From Erythrocercus mccallii (lineage: Eukaryota > Chordata > Aves > Passeriformes > Dicruridae), in the NCBI GenBank assembly GCA_013397435.1, contig VZRG01000160.1, positions 62,001 to 126,000 on the forward strand: a stretch of 64,000 nucleotides of DNA, given 5' to 3'. Positions within the stretch are counted from its first letter, which is position 1. The number at the start of each line of letters is the position of its first letter. The notes beneath the pieces were generated by a model. That model ran no database searches and was not told the origin of the DNA. It was given only the letters and a program-made list of their open reading frames with translations. Positions 1-13,544 of this stretch are shown here, piece after piece. A program made the translations under genes and the position numbers.

Positions 1-1590
1 GGTCTAACTAAAATCTAGAGACTGAATGAGATGAAGAGTCTCCTCCACATGACATGCCATCCCTTGCCTGCAAACAGAGCCATCACACAAAAGTGAACAT
101 TTCCCACCATTTCTAGACCCAGTCAGGCTCCTGCAGTCCCCAGACTGGCTGCAGAGAAGCAGCAGCAGCAATCTTACGCATTCTGGAACTGAATGATGTG
201 AGAGCCTCCCAGTTTTGTGAAAAATGATGACTGGAACAGTCTAAATAATGTTATCTGATAAAATGGACATCTAAAATGTTTTCTAGGATTCTATATTATC
301 CTTAAAAAGATAATTTCTGAAGGAAACCCATCGTACTGTGACTTCACCAGGTATGATTTTAAATCTTGTCCCTTCCTACCAAAAGATAGCAGCGCTGAAA
401 GCCAAGGTTCACTGTATAGTACTACCCAGCCCCATTAAGATAAAAGTTCCAAAGAGTGAAACTAGTTGAGGCTATTGCCTAAAGCAATCCCATCAGGTCT
501 CCTGCTGAACGTATATATTCTACTGAAGAAAAAACACTATATGTGCTTTCTGCTTTGTAGCAATGCTTTTCATTTTAATCTAGCTCTATTTGTTCTCGTG
601 CTTTTATTCCAAGCAAACAAAAATGAATTCTTAGTAATCTGGGAATATATTTCCTAATGCCCTGTAGCAACTCCACTTTTTTCAGCGATACAGGCTACTG
701 GAGAGGGAAAATGAACCCTTTATGTGGTAAGCAAAGACATTTTAAAATGGAAAATGCAAGGGATGTTTTCTGACCAAGAGTAATTACACCGAATAGAAGT
801 ATTTTGTATTCGCAGAGCAGGTAAGTTTAACTCCCCTCTTCTTCAGGTTTGATCTAAAGTTGCAGTGTGTGGTCTCCATGGAATTGAAGTGCAAGAAGGT
901 CACTCACGGACCTAGCCTGAAGAAGAAGAAACAAGCTTTTGAAACTTGTTTACTTACCCACTTTCTGTATGGGACTTATATATAGTTTTAACGGCTCCAT
1001 GTGGAAATGTGTGATAACAAAATATACAGAGCAGTTGTAGAAGCATCAAGTAAATCTTCATCAAAATATTGTAGGTTGTAGCACTACCATAAACCTTGCA
1101 GGCCCAATCACTAATGTGAAAGCCTGCATTAGCAATAATGGAGTTTTATTTGCCTAAGAATGTGGCGTAAGCAACTGGCATGAGATGATGATTGTTGTTC
1201 TACTTCACGGTCTAATGCACTGAATATGAAACACAAACTCCAATGGGTCTACGAGGCAGAAATGGGGAATGCACTGCCTTGATTTGTGTTACGCAAGTTA
1301 GCGCTCCTCTCCAGCCACATCACTCTCACTAGCGTGTCAAGTGTGACTGTAGGCTGACCCCTATGCCCAGCAAAGGATTTGCAATACTTCATGATAGGCA
1401 CTTTGACCCCTTTTCCAGTGCTTAGGTTAAGCTGCCTATAGGTAGGTGCACGTCCTCATTTTGTACCTCAAATCAGCTACACTGTGCTATTTTTGTGGGA
1501 GCTTTGCCTTTGAAGAGCAATTCAGAGTGCCCTCAGTTACCTTTATTTTTAGATAAGAGGAGAACACAATCCCTGTTTCTCATATTGCAG
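1..1590 (+). other. Intron of the upstream gene (3' part)
   Basis: This stretch lies upstream of a strong 3' splice site at 1590 and is read as intron. The base composition is AT-rich and stop codons are frequent in all frames. One sub-region is exon-like: after a pyrimidine-rich acceptor ending at about 846, a frame of about 45 codons stays open to a stop near 986. It has no convincing 5' splice site in the phase the terminal exon needs, so I do not call it an exon. No transposable element is recognised here. Confidence 0.5.
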
Positions 1591-1868
1591 CTCAGTGGCT
1601 GGAACACCTGCCCTGGAAGTGGAAAACTCCTTTGGAGTCTAGTGCCATTGAGCTGAAATGTCTGAAACCCACTTCGCTGCCCTATCCACAGCAGCCTGCA
1701 GCACTGGCAGAGGAGTTGAAGGCTTTCCTCCATGCCTCTCACTGTGACTGCAGTGAGTGTGTCACTGCAAAAAATCAAGAGTCACAGGAACTCAGAAAAC
1801 TGGAGCAAAAAAGAGAAGGGGCTTTGAGGCTTGGCAGTAAGCCCACCAGTACGAGTAGGAATGAGTAG
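1591..1868 (+). CDS. Terminal coding exon of an unidentified protein-coding gene
   Basis: The exon follows a pyrimidine-rich tract ending in ATTGCAG at 1584-1590. The frame needs one base from the previous exon, then stays open for about 92 codons to TAG at 1866-1868; the other two frames close quickly. The peptide begins QWLEHLPWKWKTP and continues through a proline/leucine-rich middle. A cysteine cluster (HCDCSEC) follows, then a charged K/E/Q-rich stretch that could form a short helix, and a basic Ser/Thr-rich tail ending in SRNE. Leucine is mostly encoded by CTG, which fits real coding sequence better than the AT-rich surroundings. I do not recognise the family, and the CxCxxC-like cluster alone does not prove metal binding. 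An AATAAA signal follows about 300 bp downstream. The rest of the gene lies off the left edge of the window. Confidence 0.7.
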
Positions 1869-2190
1869 CAATGGCTCTTCCATTCTGCCATATTCACAAC
1901 CTTCAGACAAAGCACGTGAATCAGTCCCACGGACTTCAGAAAATGAAACAACCTGTTGGGAGCTTGGTCAAAATCTACTCTACATACTAGAGGATAAGAA
2001 TTGCTGACTTCACTTCCATTAGGTGGCTTTTGAACACACTGTTTTATCTGAGTGTTCTACAGTGCTGCAGGAAACTGCAAGCTACTGTAAACTAGATTGA
2101 TTTCGTGTATGCTTGTTTAAAAGACATTGTTTGCTTAAAGGTGTTTAAAAGCCCTTCTACTTTTTAAATAAAGAGACTCTGTCATCATCT
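1869..2190 (+). other. 3' UTR of the terminal exon
   Basis: This is the untranslated tail between the TAG stop and the probable cleavage site. It ends shortly after an AATAAA hexamer and is followed by a T/G-rich stretch (TGATGTTGC then TTTATTTTTG) of the kind found downstream of cleavage sites. The exact cleavage position is an estimate. Confidence 0.55.
2167..2172 (+). terminator. Polyadenylation signal AATAAA
   Basis: A canonical AATAAA lies about 300 bp after the stop codon, with a U/GU-rich element 25-50 bp downstream. Together they support the end of the plus-strand gene here. Confidence 0.6.
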
Positions 2191-4337
2191 AGACCTCTTC
2201 TGATGTTGCTTTATTTTTGTACACTTGAATGTAATGAAGTAATTGTACAGCCAGAGAGGACAATTATATTTTCTTGCTATGAGAAATTTCATAATTTCTG
2301 ACAATGAAGTTATTTAACAATAGGCAATGCTGATCTGCCTGTGTGTCAGGTGTATACATGTGACTGTGTACTACTGTAGTCTGGTACAATTTATAGTGTT
2401 TGACTGAAAAAAACAGATCTATTTTACCTTCTAAATTTCTAGTACATGATAAATATATACGACTCTTGTATTACCATAAGGCTGTTTCCACAAAGTCTGA
2501 GCAGTAAAGGAATTCATATAGAGAAAGTTCATGTTGCAATTATCAAGGCTTTCCATTCCTTGCACTGATGTTTTTCATTTTTATTTTTATATTCATTTTT
2601 ATTGAAGGTTTATATTGCTATTTTCATTTCTGCAATGACAGTCCCTCTAAATAAACAGGAAATAAAATGTGATAAAACACCAGTCAGTCATTTTCTGATA
2701 ATTTCTTTGAAGACTAGAGAACCTAACCTACATTATTTAGGTGCAAGGTAAAATGCAGTAAAATGTAACTGCTCTCCAAGATGCTGGACACAGCTGTGAT
2801 GGTTGTGTTGCTGAGAATCTTTGTACACTTCCGTATGTGCTCAGACATATGTTCATTTCTCCATTTATCACTTGAACTGGACATAAGCACATGTGGACTA
2901 CTTTTGCTCATTCACATAAATCCAGCAAAATTTCACTGGCAAGTGTTTTGAAATAATTTAGATTGGAGTTTTACTTTATGAAAACCTGTGATTTTCAGAG
3001 TCTAAGAGAGGAATAGCATCGTGTGTAGCCTGTTGCATGTGTCTCCACTGTTCCATCATTCATGTATCTCCTCTGTCCCCTTATCTCCCTGAGATTGGCT
3101 TTTTAAAGGCTTTTACCCTAGTTGTGTTTTGAGGTGAAATTTCTGAAGCTGTGTAAAGACACAGTTGAAACTGAGAAGTTTCGATTCTGGTTTGTAGATT
3201 GTTTGCTCATAATTCTGGCTGATGCAGAACCATCTCTTCTTTTTCATGGATGGCATAGGTATTCAATTATTCTTTATTTTGTATCTAGTTCATTTTCACT
3301 GAAATTAACAGTTCCATCTATAGGATAAGAAGTAAAAAATATCTGGTTAAAAACACTTTTAATTACCTGTGTTCTTTTCTCTAACTTGATAAATGTTAAT
3401 CATTTTAAGCAAAAATTTGTAATTACAATGCACTTTAAATTCACAGTTGAGTTGCATTTGTACATGGAACTTCCAATAGTAAAGTTGTCAACTTGTTTTC
3501 AGCTCTTGAGTATGTTATTTAGGGGTTTTTGTGTTTCTGGAGCTCCCGGTGTACTACATATACTGTTCTTTGTCACTGATTCATATCATGATTGTTGTTG
3601 GCCATGAACTCTGGAGATATGCTCTGACAACCTTACCATTGATTATACTATATACATCAGATTTTACTGAGTCAAGCAACACTTGAATCAAGTGTTCTTC
3701 TCAAAAGGAGAAAAAATAATGGAAAAGTTGAAAATTAGCTATCAACCAGATGTTCTGGAAATTGATTTAAAATATCAACTTTGAATGGTGGCTTTGTTTG
3801 GATACAAATAAACATTGTTTAATACATACATAAACAAATAAAAATTGTTATTACAGTTTGGAGAAAATCCAAGATTCTCTTTTGCATTATTATGTATTTA
3901 TACTAGTTATTGTGGTGTTAGAACTGTGGCACATGCATTATTCTTGTCTCCCTGGGAAATCACATTTTTCTGAGGTAGGAGTACAGGGCTGCCTCTGGGT
4001 CCTAGTAGCCTCTTGATTTTCTGTAAGAACATGAGGAACTCTGGGCTCAGTCTACAGAAACCACAGGTGGGCCATTTACACTATGATACTACAATACTGC
4101 ATCATACATCAGTGTGAAAGGGAAGACCAGCCAATCCCGTCTAACCTCATCACTAGCATAATGCTATGGTTTAATTTTTTCCATGAAAAACATACAATAA
4201 ACTCAAAATTATATCAACTCATTTGTAGGACACTTTAAGCATTTGCAAGTCCAAAATGACTGCAAAGCTGTAGCTGCTTGTGTAAGCAGGAATAGAGTCA
4301 GATATACTAAATGTGGTAATTAATGCATGCTAAGTGG
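2191..4337. other. Intergenic, nothing recognised
   Basis: AT-rich sequence with only short chance open frames (none above about 75 codons). I see no splice-site and coding combination, no RNA gene and no recognisable repeat. Confidence 0.5.
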
Positions 4338-4535
4338 TCAGGCATTGGAAGAAGCTGCCCAGGGAACCACTGCCCCTGGAAGTGTTCAAAAAAGGTATAT
4401 GGATAAGGCAATGGGGGACATAGTTTTGTGGTGAACATGGTGGTGCTGGATTAATGATTGTACTTGGTGATCTTAGAGGTCTTTTCCAACCTAAATGATT
4501 GTCTGACTGTATAATTCTACGATAAATGCCTATCA
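4338..4535 (+). repeat. CR1 LINE 3' end, old
   Basis: The sequence follows the CR1 3'-end pattern: a 'gaagctgcccaggga' segment, then 'cccctggaagtgttcaa', then 'ggtgatcttagaggtcttttcc', and a degraded ATGATT..TATAATTCTA tail. The order and wording match the last coding codons and 3' UTR of avian CR1, 5'-truncated as is normal for this LINE. It has many substitutions, so it is older than the copies at 13.5 or 62 kb. Confidence 0.8.
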
Positions 4536-7500
4536 GGCACCCAGGATGCATGGCTGAACTTTGTTATCTTTGGGATTGAGCTGGGAGAGCACCCAAGGGG
4601 AGATGTGAGGGAGGACACCAGGCAGGTGCTGGTGCCAGAACACTACAAGAATGATGCCTGTTGGACCATCTCAGCAGAGAGGTGGAAAAAGGGAATGGCT
4701 GGAGGCTTCTCTAAAAAGCCGTTTTGGGAATCCCGCATGAATTTAGCAGATGATTTTGTTGAATGTGATTGTACAGCCTTTACCATATTCCTGCATAAAA
4801 CTGACCATTTTTTAACATTTTTATCTTAAATTATAAAAAATTTCACATATACAGGGAAATCCACGTGCTTGAGCCTTCAGCAGTAGCCATGCTGCCATTT
4901 GAGACACTGTTCTGTTAGCACAATCAGTGCAGCCTGGGATATTTCACCTCAAAGAGGACTGACTTTTGACCACTGCAAAAGAACATCCCAAAATCTTGCT
5001 GTCATCACAATGTTTTTGCTGAATCCATACCTGCAGTAGAAATGAAATGCATCCCTTTTTAAAATATGCCCTTATGGTGACTACATGAACAGTGACCATA
5101 TGCTTGAGACCTTCAGCAAATACATGAGTTATGTAACTATGCAATTGTCACAGTGCCCAAGGATCTTCCACACACAATCAATGGCCAGTGACATCCCCCA
5201 GAGCCCACAGGAGCTCTGGCAGTTCTTGGAGCCAGTCATGATGTTACAGCTCTTGAACTGAACAACAATACCTAATGTGTGCTGTCTTCCTCATAACACC
5301 CAAAGAGCGAAATGAAACTGTTGGCTGTTTACTACCATTTCCAATTTTGAAGGAGTGTTCCCTGCTAAACATCAGCTCAGTTTTTACACCAGTGGTGTGT
5401 TGCAACTGGCTTCATCATGTAAAATATGATGTAGGCACTGCACTATCGACTACATACCTTTTCTCAAGTAGTGCAGCCTTTTGCTAGGCAACCATGAAAG
5501 TATTCTCAAATGCTCTGCTGCTGGGGTTAACGCTATATTTTCTTTAAAGCAAGTATTTAGGCCATTTATGTTTTGGTTGAGTCAGCCTCCTCCAGAGTTA
5601 CATACCCCTGCCAAAGGGGATGCCCAACATGTAAAGTTCACTGATATAGATCTCTTGAGGCCAGTGGTTTGGCTTTAGGGTCGAGATAGAAAGTTCAGAA
5701 GGCACAATGTTTGAAACAAAGTTAGGTTTGCTTTTGCCTCTAGAGAATAGGATCACGGCAGATACAAACACAACTGAATGTGCACTAAACCAACTGAAAT
5801 CTGCTCCATGCCTATTCCTTTAAAACAGAAAAGTGAATGCTGTGCTGAGGAAGTCCCACAGGACACTCTTCCCTGTAGCAAGCAGCATCTTCCACCTCCT
5901 ATCGATTCCTTACCAAGGGATCTGAATACATATACAGACCCCAGCAAAAAGAGGAAAGGATACATATCCTTTTAAAGATACAGGATGGTTCCAGACTACT
6001 ACAATGATTTCAAGCAATATGTGTCTTTTATTTCTGTGAGATGTCCTTGATATTATGTTGAGGTTACTTGTTGGTTTCAACCAGAGAAGCAGGCTAGAAA
6101 AGTTTGTGCATGTAGTCCTATGTTAGTAGCAAGATTTTTTCCTGCACATTATTACACTTCTTTAAAAAGTCAAAGAATCTTGGGTAATGTTACAATGTCT
6201 CCAGGCAGAGCCTCAGAAATCCTAAAATGATCTGATAAAATGTAAAATAATTTTTGTATATTTCATCTGAAAAAGAGTTTTTTGAGACACCGGTACTCAA
6301 TGTGCACATACACATATATGTGTGTGAGTAAATATATACCTCTATATATAGTACGTATTTATGAAGAATGTTCTATGCAAATTTACTAAAAGCCAGATGA
6401 TACAATTACTTTAGTGGAGTCAAATAGCCTCTCTAAGAATACAAAAATCTTTCAGAGGCAAGGAAGAGTCTTCATGGAGTAATGTACATAGTGTTCTGAG
6501 GTCTGCTGATATGTCAAGTGCTGTTTCCCATCATCCTCATGCTCCTCCAGTTGTGCTGTACACAGTATGGAATATCCACACAACAAAATGTTAGGTGCCT
6601 TGATGCCCTTTACTTCCTGAAGACTGAGCAAGCTTTTTCTTTGATTCCAAGACACAGCACTGCAGGGCATATTACAGAGCTGATTGCAGGCTCTAAACTT
6701 CTTGAGGCCAGGAGTCCTCATCCAGGCACAGAGCTCCTGCCTTTGTGGTTCCTCACGCATCCCAAGGAAACACAGGTGTACAGGCAGACTCTGTATGCAG
6801 GTCTGTGTACAACTTTGGATGCAAACAGGGGACCAGGACTATACAAGGTACTGTAGACTGCAACTCCTGTGCATTCCACAATATCTGACAATGCAGATAC
6901 TGTACAGGAGGGAGGTACCTCTAGGGATACTCGTGATTCAGACCATCACAACAGCAGTCAATTCCTAGCTTTATTGCACTTAGTATTCACCAAAAGGTTT
7001 AATTATGTAAGAACCTACATTCCAAATCTAGGCATATTCATTTAGATAACCAACCTTTCCTTCTCCACCCAGTGAGGAAGGAAAGCAGAATCTGGTTAAA
7101 AATCACAGTTATGTAGGATGAGGTCAGTGTTAGCAGCATTAGAACTGAAAAATTTCAGGCATTTGTCTTGTTGGCATTTATATCGAAGTTTGTTTGCCAT
7201 TTGCATTTCTTTGTATTTCACTGTGACTCTAGGATTAAAATGCACACTGAAATACAGCTGAATCCATAAAGCATCCACTATAAAAATTCATGCTCAGTCA
7301 GAAACTTTGCAAAATTTTAATGAAGCCATAACTAAATTCAAAGTTGAGTTAGCTGCGCTTTGTTACTTTGTAATGAAAGTTCTGTGCAGCCCTGCTCAAA
7401 TGGAGAGGACTGCTGCTGCTCCTGTGATTAGTAAACATGGAAGACACACTGAGCCAATGTCTCCCTGCGGCATTCTTACTGAAGTCAAAGTCACCCTCGA

Positions 7501-9000
7501 GATGAATTTGACCCATTGAACTCTGTGTTTTTAGAACTAATAGCATAATTTCTTCAACATACAGCTACAAGGAAAAGGACTCGCAACTTGAAGGCCGAGT
7601 TGTATGCAGTTTAACAGTGTAGAGAAAAGGTATGGAAAACAAATCTGCCACAAACCTGATTCTATTCTGATTTTGTGAAACATTGGCTGACCCCCCCCCT
7701 CCCCACCCTGCATGGTATCTGCTTAATCTGAGGGAGAATCAGAAGACAGGACAAGGATGCCAGTGTTTATATAGAACTACAGGTTGCCCATGAAAAGTTC
7801 CATGAATCATTTCTTGAATTTTCACTAACTTTTTTGTTGTTGTTGCAAGATCATCAAATCAAATGTTTTTGAGGCTGTGGAACATTTTTTATGGGAAATT
7901 ATTTATTCTTTGTTTTGATGATAAAAAATTGGTTCTGTGTTTTTAAATTGGTTTAAGTTGAGCAACTTACTCTTCTCTCTACCTTAATTTTTCAGTTTAA
8001 CAGCTAAACCGACATAATTAGTAATTTACATAAGTGATAGGTTATACATCATTGGGTTTGATCATATTTTGAACATTCCACTTTGAACTATTATCATTAG
8101 GATGTTTTAGTTGATATATCATCAGTAATTTTCCTGTGGGTTTTCTCTGAAAGCAGAACGACAGCATTTTGGTCCAACACCTGCAGGTCTTTAAATACAT
8201 GTATGGCAAAGGAACTTGGAGGCTTTTTTTTTTAGTAAAGCTTCACTAAACCCACAATCCAAATGGAATGTGCATTTGGAATATCTGGCAGCAATGAAAG
8301 TCAGTTTTTTGTAAATGCTATTGCTGAAATACAACTATTGTCTTGATAAAAGAATTATTTCTTTAAAAAAAATTAATTCAAGAAACCCCAAAATAAACAA
8401 AAAATGTGGTAAAGTCTCAAAGAAGACCCAGAAAGATGACATCTCTATATCTTTTAGATATTCATCTCTCATATCTAGGTGACATAAGAGTCATGTACCA
8501 ACACTCTCTAATTTTCATCCTTTGAGTACAATTGGCCTGTTTTTCAGTGGTGTTAACACCATAAGTAGTCACAGGTATGACTACAACACTAGTTTATAGT
8601 AGTGTGTAGAAAACACACAACAAGCAGGTGTGTTTTCTTGAAGCGTCAGTCATGAGAGTAAAGCCAGTGAAGACACAAAGGTGTCTCTTTTTCAGTTCAT
8701 ACTATGCTGTATGGATTCATCAGAATTATTTCTATACAATCCTTCCAGGAATACAGGAATGGCAGAACTTAGAAATGTTAGTGCTGAGTAAGAAAACCTG
8801 GCCAGCCTAAGGGAAACCCTCAGGACAAAGTAGATAAACCTGCTCAGTAAATACTTGTATCTGAAGACAAAGAGAATCAAGAGCAATTAAAACAGGCATG
8901 ACTGAACAAGCATGCTTGAAAAGATGACCTTGAATTTCCTTTATGTTTGCTGGAATTTGTTGGCCAGGATGAAAGCGTGCGTGTTATTTTGCTGGATTCC
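4536..9000. other. Intergenic, no gene supported
   Basis: The open frames at 6452-6760 (-) and 6518-6856 (+) overlap antiparallel and look like chance frames. A C-rich tract begins at 7691 (nine C's, then CTCCCCACCC). A perhaps less AT-rich stretch lies at 4560-4740, but I cannot assign it to any family. Confidence 0.45.
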
Positions 9001-12000
9001 ATGGTATCCTGGAGAAAAAGCAGATGTGATACACCATAAACATCTGGCAAGGATAGAGCAACCAGCCTTTTTTAGTGTGTAGGATGGTCAAATGGAATTA
9101 AGAGGCCCTGCTTATTTACAAAAGTTACCCTTTTACTGTATATGGGATAATCATATCATATCTTACTCCTTGCTTCCATTACTTGTTTCTACTGCACGTG
9201 TTCTCCAATGATCTGCATTTATCCATCAGACCACGAGTGCTGTTTTCCAGTGCTTGTACTGGGTGGACCACTGTGAAGATGGAATCAAATGCAATCAAAA
9301 GCTCTCAACCTTGGTTCAGGCAATTCAAATACATGCCTTTTATAAAGCATAATCCATGGCTAAATCAGTAGTGTGAGACTTATTAATGACTGTGTATGAT
9401 AAAAATAAATATAACATGTATGTGGTTTCTATGTATATAGAAAAGATAGTTTAGAAAATGTAATACTTCACTTTCAGAAGCAAATTAATGAGGGTAACAA
9501 ACTGGTTGGTTTTTTAAGACCTTTCTAGCATATTTGCTTTTCTTTTAAACAACAAAAATGGAAATTTTCTGCAGAGGAGAAAAAAAAGTGGTTTTACAAA
9601 GGGACACATAATCATAGTGTTATTTTGTGAAACTATATTACATTGTAATCAACTGGAAGAGCTAGCAGATTTTAATGCCAAGTGTGTTTTCTTATGATAA
9701 ACACTTGTCAATATAACACTATCTTGTGCCTGCTATATCTTGTTTCCACCATGACCTTTCAAACCACATGCATGTTCTTTTCTCTCCCTCTGAGAAAACC
9801 TTAACAACATTCTAATCATCATGAAGAGCAATTAACTGTCTTCAACCAGCTGTGCTACTCAGCTCATCTGGGAATGGGAAAAAACCTGCTCCTCAGTGCA
9901 GATCTGCCTACCCAGGCATGGCAAACAAGGCCAGTGCAGAGCAGTTCTAAATATGAAAAACTGGCACTTTCACAAAGTTTGGGTGAAGCTTTGGGTGAAG
10001 AGCAATGCCATCTCTTCTAGTAAAGAGAAGCCTCTTTCCTGCTTGCTCTACAGTCTGTGTAAGATAATGTATTAGTTTTAATAATGCGCTTTTTAAAGGT
10101 CAGCATTTGAAGAACAGCACTTATTTGTTGACATCACTGCAGAAAACAGCCTTCCCTCACCGAGCAAAACTTTGTGGCTGAGGTATTTTCTGAATGCTGA
10201 ACAAAGAGAAATAGCTTCTTGAATGTGCAGTTGCTGAAAGGGCACTGCAGAGACTTTCAGAAACAATTTTGGAATTTAATTCTATCAAGTTGTATTTGGC
10301 TTCTTTCTTTTTTACAAATCTGGGACTAAACTGTGTTATGTATCAGTCCTTTTGCAATTTTTTGTCTATTAGCAAATGAAACAATAATAAACATAGAGCA
10401 ACTAAAATTAATCTATATACAGAATGCTTTCATAAATAAAAAGATGGAGGCAAAATTAGTAGTTAACATTTGATAACTGGTTTTTTGAGCTGCAAAATAG
10501 GATAAAAAAATCAAGTAGACCATATGCTCTTTCCTGAAATCATCAGGGATTTTGCTCTGTATAACTGGAAGTACACATAAAAGAGGTGTACCTACATTTT
10601 ATAACATATGTGTACTTCAAACAGAAGTTGGTTTTTTTTGTGGTGATTTTAATAGCTGCAGATTGCTCAGAAATTTAATCTAGCTAAACAAAATGTCTAT
10701 GATATGTCTAATGAAAATTAAAATATAATCAGTTTATAATGGGGAAGATCCTACAGAAACTTTTTGTAATTCATTGAAAAATACAATCTTATTTTTGTTT
10801 TGTTTTTCATCATTTTTACATATATACTGCTAGAAAAATATCTGTGATTACCACGATTTTCACAAACAAATGAGTTATGATTTTGTGAACCAGAATTAAA
10901 CATCTGATGAAACTGTTGACTGATTTTCTTTAAGTCTGTACCTTTGTCAAATTGCTGATTTTTTAAAACTCAGATCTTTGTTTATCCTCATGCCATATAT
11001 TTTCTAAACATTACTTTTTTAACTGACATTTTCTCAGGAATAAACTACACATTATGACCCATTCTAATGTGTAAGTCTAGGTGCCTACCATTTAGTTCTT
11101 GGAAGAGAACTTTTCTGAAGTCACTTTCTTTAGCAGCCTAACCATGGGTTTAAACACAGACATATCTAGTGCTTTTGAGTTCAATCCAACCCTTTGTGTG
11201 CATGCATTAGAGCAGGGGAAAGGTGCAAAGTATTCACCAAGTGTCAGAATCCGTCTTCCATTATTGAAGATCAAACTGCATGTAACTAAATTAACAAGAT
11301 TAGCAGTAGGTAAGCTAAAAAAATATCTTGGTATAACTTCCAGTGTAATTTCAATTTAGGGGATCTCCAAAGAAACAGTTTTAAAAAACTGAGGGAAAAA
11401 AGTGAATTAAAAAAAAAAATGAGGCATAGGTTAATACAAAGAAGCAGGAAGATCCACAGCACATTACATGTGGTGCAGAGAGAAAATGTATTGTTATTAC
11501 TTGGGGAACTAAGAGTAATTGTCACTACAGAAGTTTGTCAATTTTTTAAAAGGAGGGTGGTAGGTCAATTCCTTGTAATTTTGCTACATTGAAAAAAATG
11601 CTGCAGATTTTTTTTAATATTTGACTGGATTTTATGGGAATGTCTTTAGTGACAATAGCAGAGCCGCTTCTGAGACAAATGGATCTTCAGCAGTATCTAC
11701 TAGGACACCTGAGTTGTACAGAGCCAACTGGATAAAAGAACCACTGATAGCCAGAGGACAAACTCTGTCTCCTTGAACAAATGGAACATATTCTGCTTAG
11801 CAAAGTTTGGGAGGCTTGAGCAGAAAGCACCATATCCCCTGCATGCTGTGGAGAACAGCTCTCCCTCTCAGTGGATGAAGTGCAACAGCCATCTGCTTGG
11901 CCAGCTGAGCTGATGACCTGTAGAGGAAATTGCTCAGGTTAGAGTCATGGTTACATGGCTGTGAGCTGTAAGAATTCATATCCTGTGTGGGACGAGGACA

Positions 12001-13544
12001 TGCTCACTGAGGAGACATGAGGACAGCTGGAGATGAGACAGAGCCTATGGACAGTTGCTGCACAAAATCCACAGGCAGGTGCTGGTGGAAATGAAAGGCT
12101 TCTTGATTGCATCAACAATCCCTACTCCAAGACAGTGTCAGATAAAAACCCGAGAATCTTTTGGTTTTGAGACCCTTGTGTGCAAGAGTCTGTATTTTTA
12201 TTTCCTTCGTGGACAGGCAAATCTCAGTCTGCCTTTTAGGTGGGTGAGGAAATGGGACTTGACTGTGTGAAGGAGGCTACACTAGATCACCTTGGTTGAG
12301 CAGAAGCATGTCTTGCTGATGCTTTTGGAATCCTTTTCACATTCAGTAAGTCATTCTAAATATCAGCCCGTCTCATTAACATAAAGCAAAACAGTGGTTG
12401 GTTCTCTGCAGCCCTGTACAGAGAAAGATTCTGCTTTCACCACAGAAGTGCTCTGTGTGGCCTGAAATAGTAATAGGTCTGTAAAATCCCAAAATGAGAC
12501 AGGCAATACATTTGCCAGTGCTTGGCAGATGGCAGTGTGCTTCTGCCCTCATGGAGCCTGGGTAATTACAGACTTTGGATATAGCTCACGGTTCAGGATA
12601 ATGCAGAAACCTGTAAAATAAAGGTGGAATAAATTGTTTTGCTGTTGATTTAGAAAAGTGAATGTGAAATCCTTGGAAAAATTGTGGAAGATCCAATTCC
12701 TTCGTTACGAAACAAAGTCCCTGGATGAAAACCTGTTCTACTTTCAAAGGATGATTTTTGGGCCTGCATGATCCTCTTTCAAAAGTTTATGGATTGCATT
12801 CTGGCTCAGGATACTTGTCCATGAACAACTGCCCCCTTAGACAAGGATGCAGTCTGTACCTAAAATGATGAGTATCCATTGTAATGGCAGTAAGCACAGA
12901 GCTGCTATCTATGAAGCACAGCTCTCACTGTCAATATGATTAATGTGCTGCTCTTCTTTGTGAGATAGCTCTTTTCTGACTCAGTTGCTGACTTATATCG
13001 TGCAATCTTGAGAACAAAAAAAAAAAGGGGGGGCAGTTTTATTTCTGAGTGTTGTGAGACTAATTTAGACAGATTATTTGGAAACCTATTTCTACCCTAG
13101 CTCCCCTGGCACTAAACTTCATTAGGGTCCTGAAAACAATAGTTTAGAAAGGGGCCTGAGAATAAACCTTTTTGATGTTCAAAGAGAAATTATATACACT
13201 CTACACAATTCATTGTTCAAATGGACAAAATACATGTGTCAGAAATATCAACAAGCCGTTTTCACACTGCTGGGAGGAGTACTGAACACATGCTTGTTAC
13301 AGCATGAGGAGTACATATTCAGCAATTGAGAAAGCCTAGAAGGAAAATGGCCTATTTAGTTACTGAAATTAAAGCAGCATCTCCTGATTAATTACTTTGT
13401 TCATTGATCATGGATTATGCATTGCTTTCAGGAATTTCTTCAGCAAAGGGAACAAATGGTAGATTTCTAAAATGCAATCCATTGTCTAAGATATGTCTCA
13501 GCATGATCTGCAAAGGGCATTTTGTGGCAGACTGAAACAACATA
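9001..13544. other. Intergenic, no gene supported
   Basis: AT-rich sequence with no gene supported. It contains a 12-bp inverted repeat at 10568-10618 and a homopolymer junction (A run then G run) near 13017-13034. The somewhat GC-richer stretch at about 11640-12300 has no recognisable family signature. Confidence 0.45.
10568..10618. repeat. Short inverted repeat (12-bp arms)
   Basis: The arms 10568-10579 and 10607-10618 are exact reverse complements (GAAGTACACATA / TATGTGTACTTC) around a 27-nt spacer. The spacer carries another GTGTAC. It could form a small stem-loop, but such a pair is not improbable by chance in 64 kb. Confidence 0.6.

Noticed and set aside
6452..6856. Overlapping antiparallel frames of about 100 codons
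   Set aside because: Both strands open over the same stretch without codon bias is the usual pattern of chance frames.
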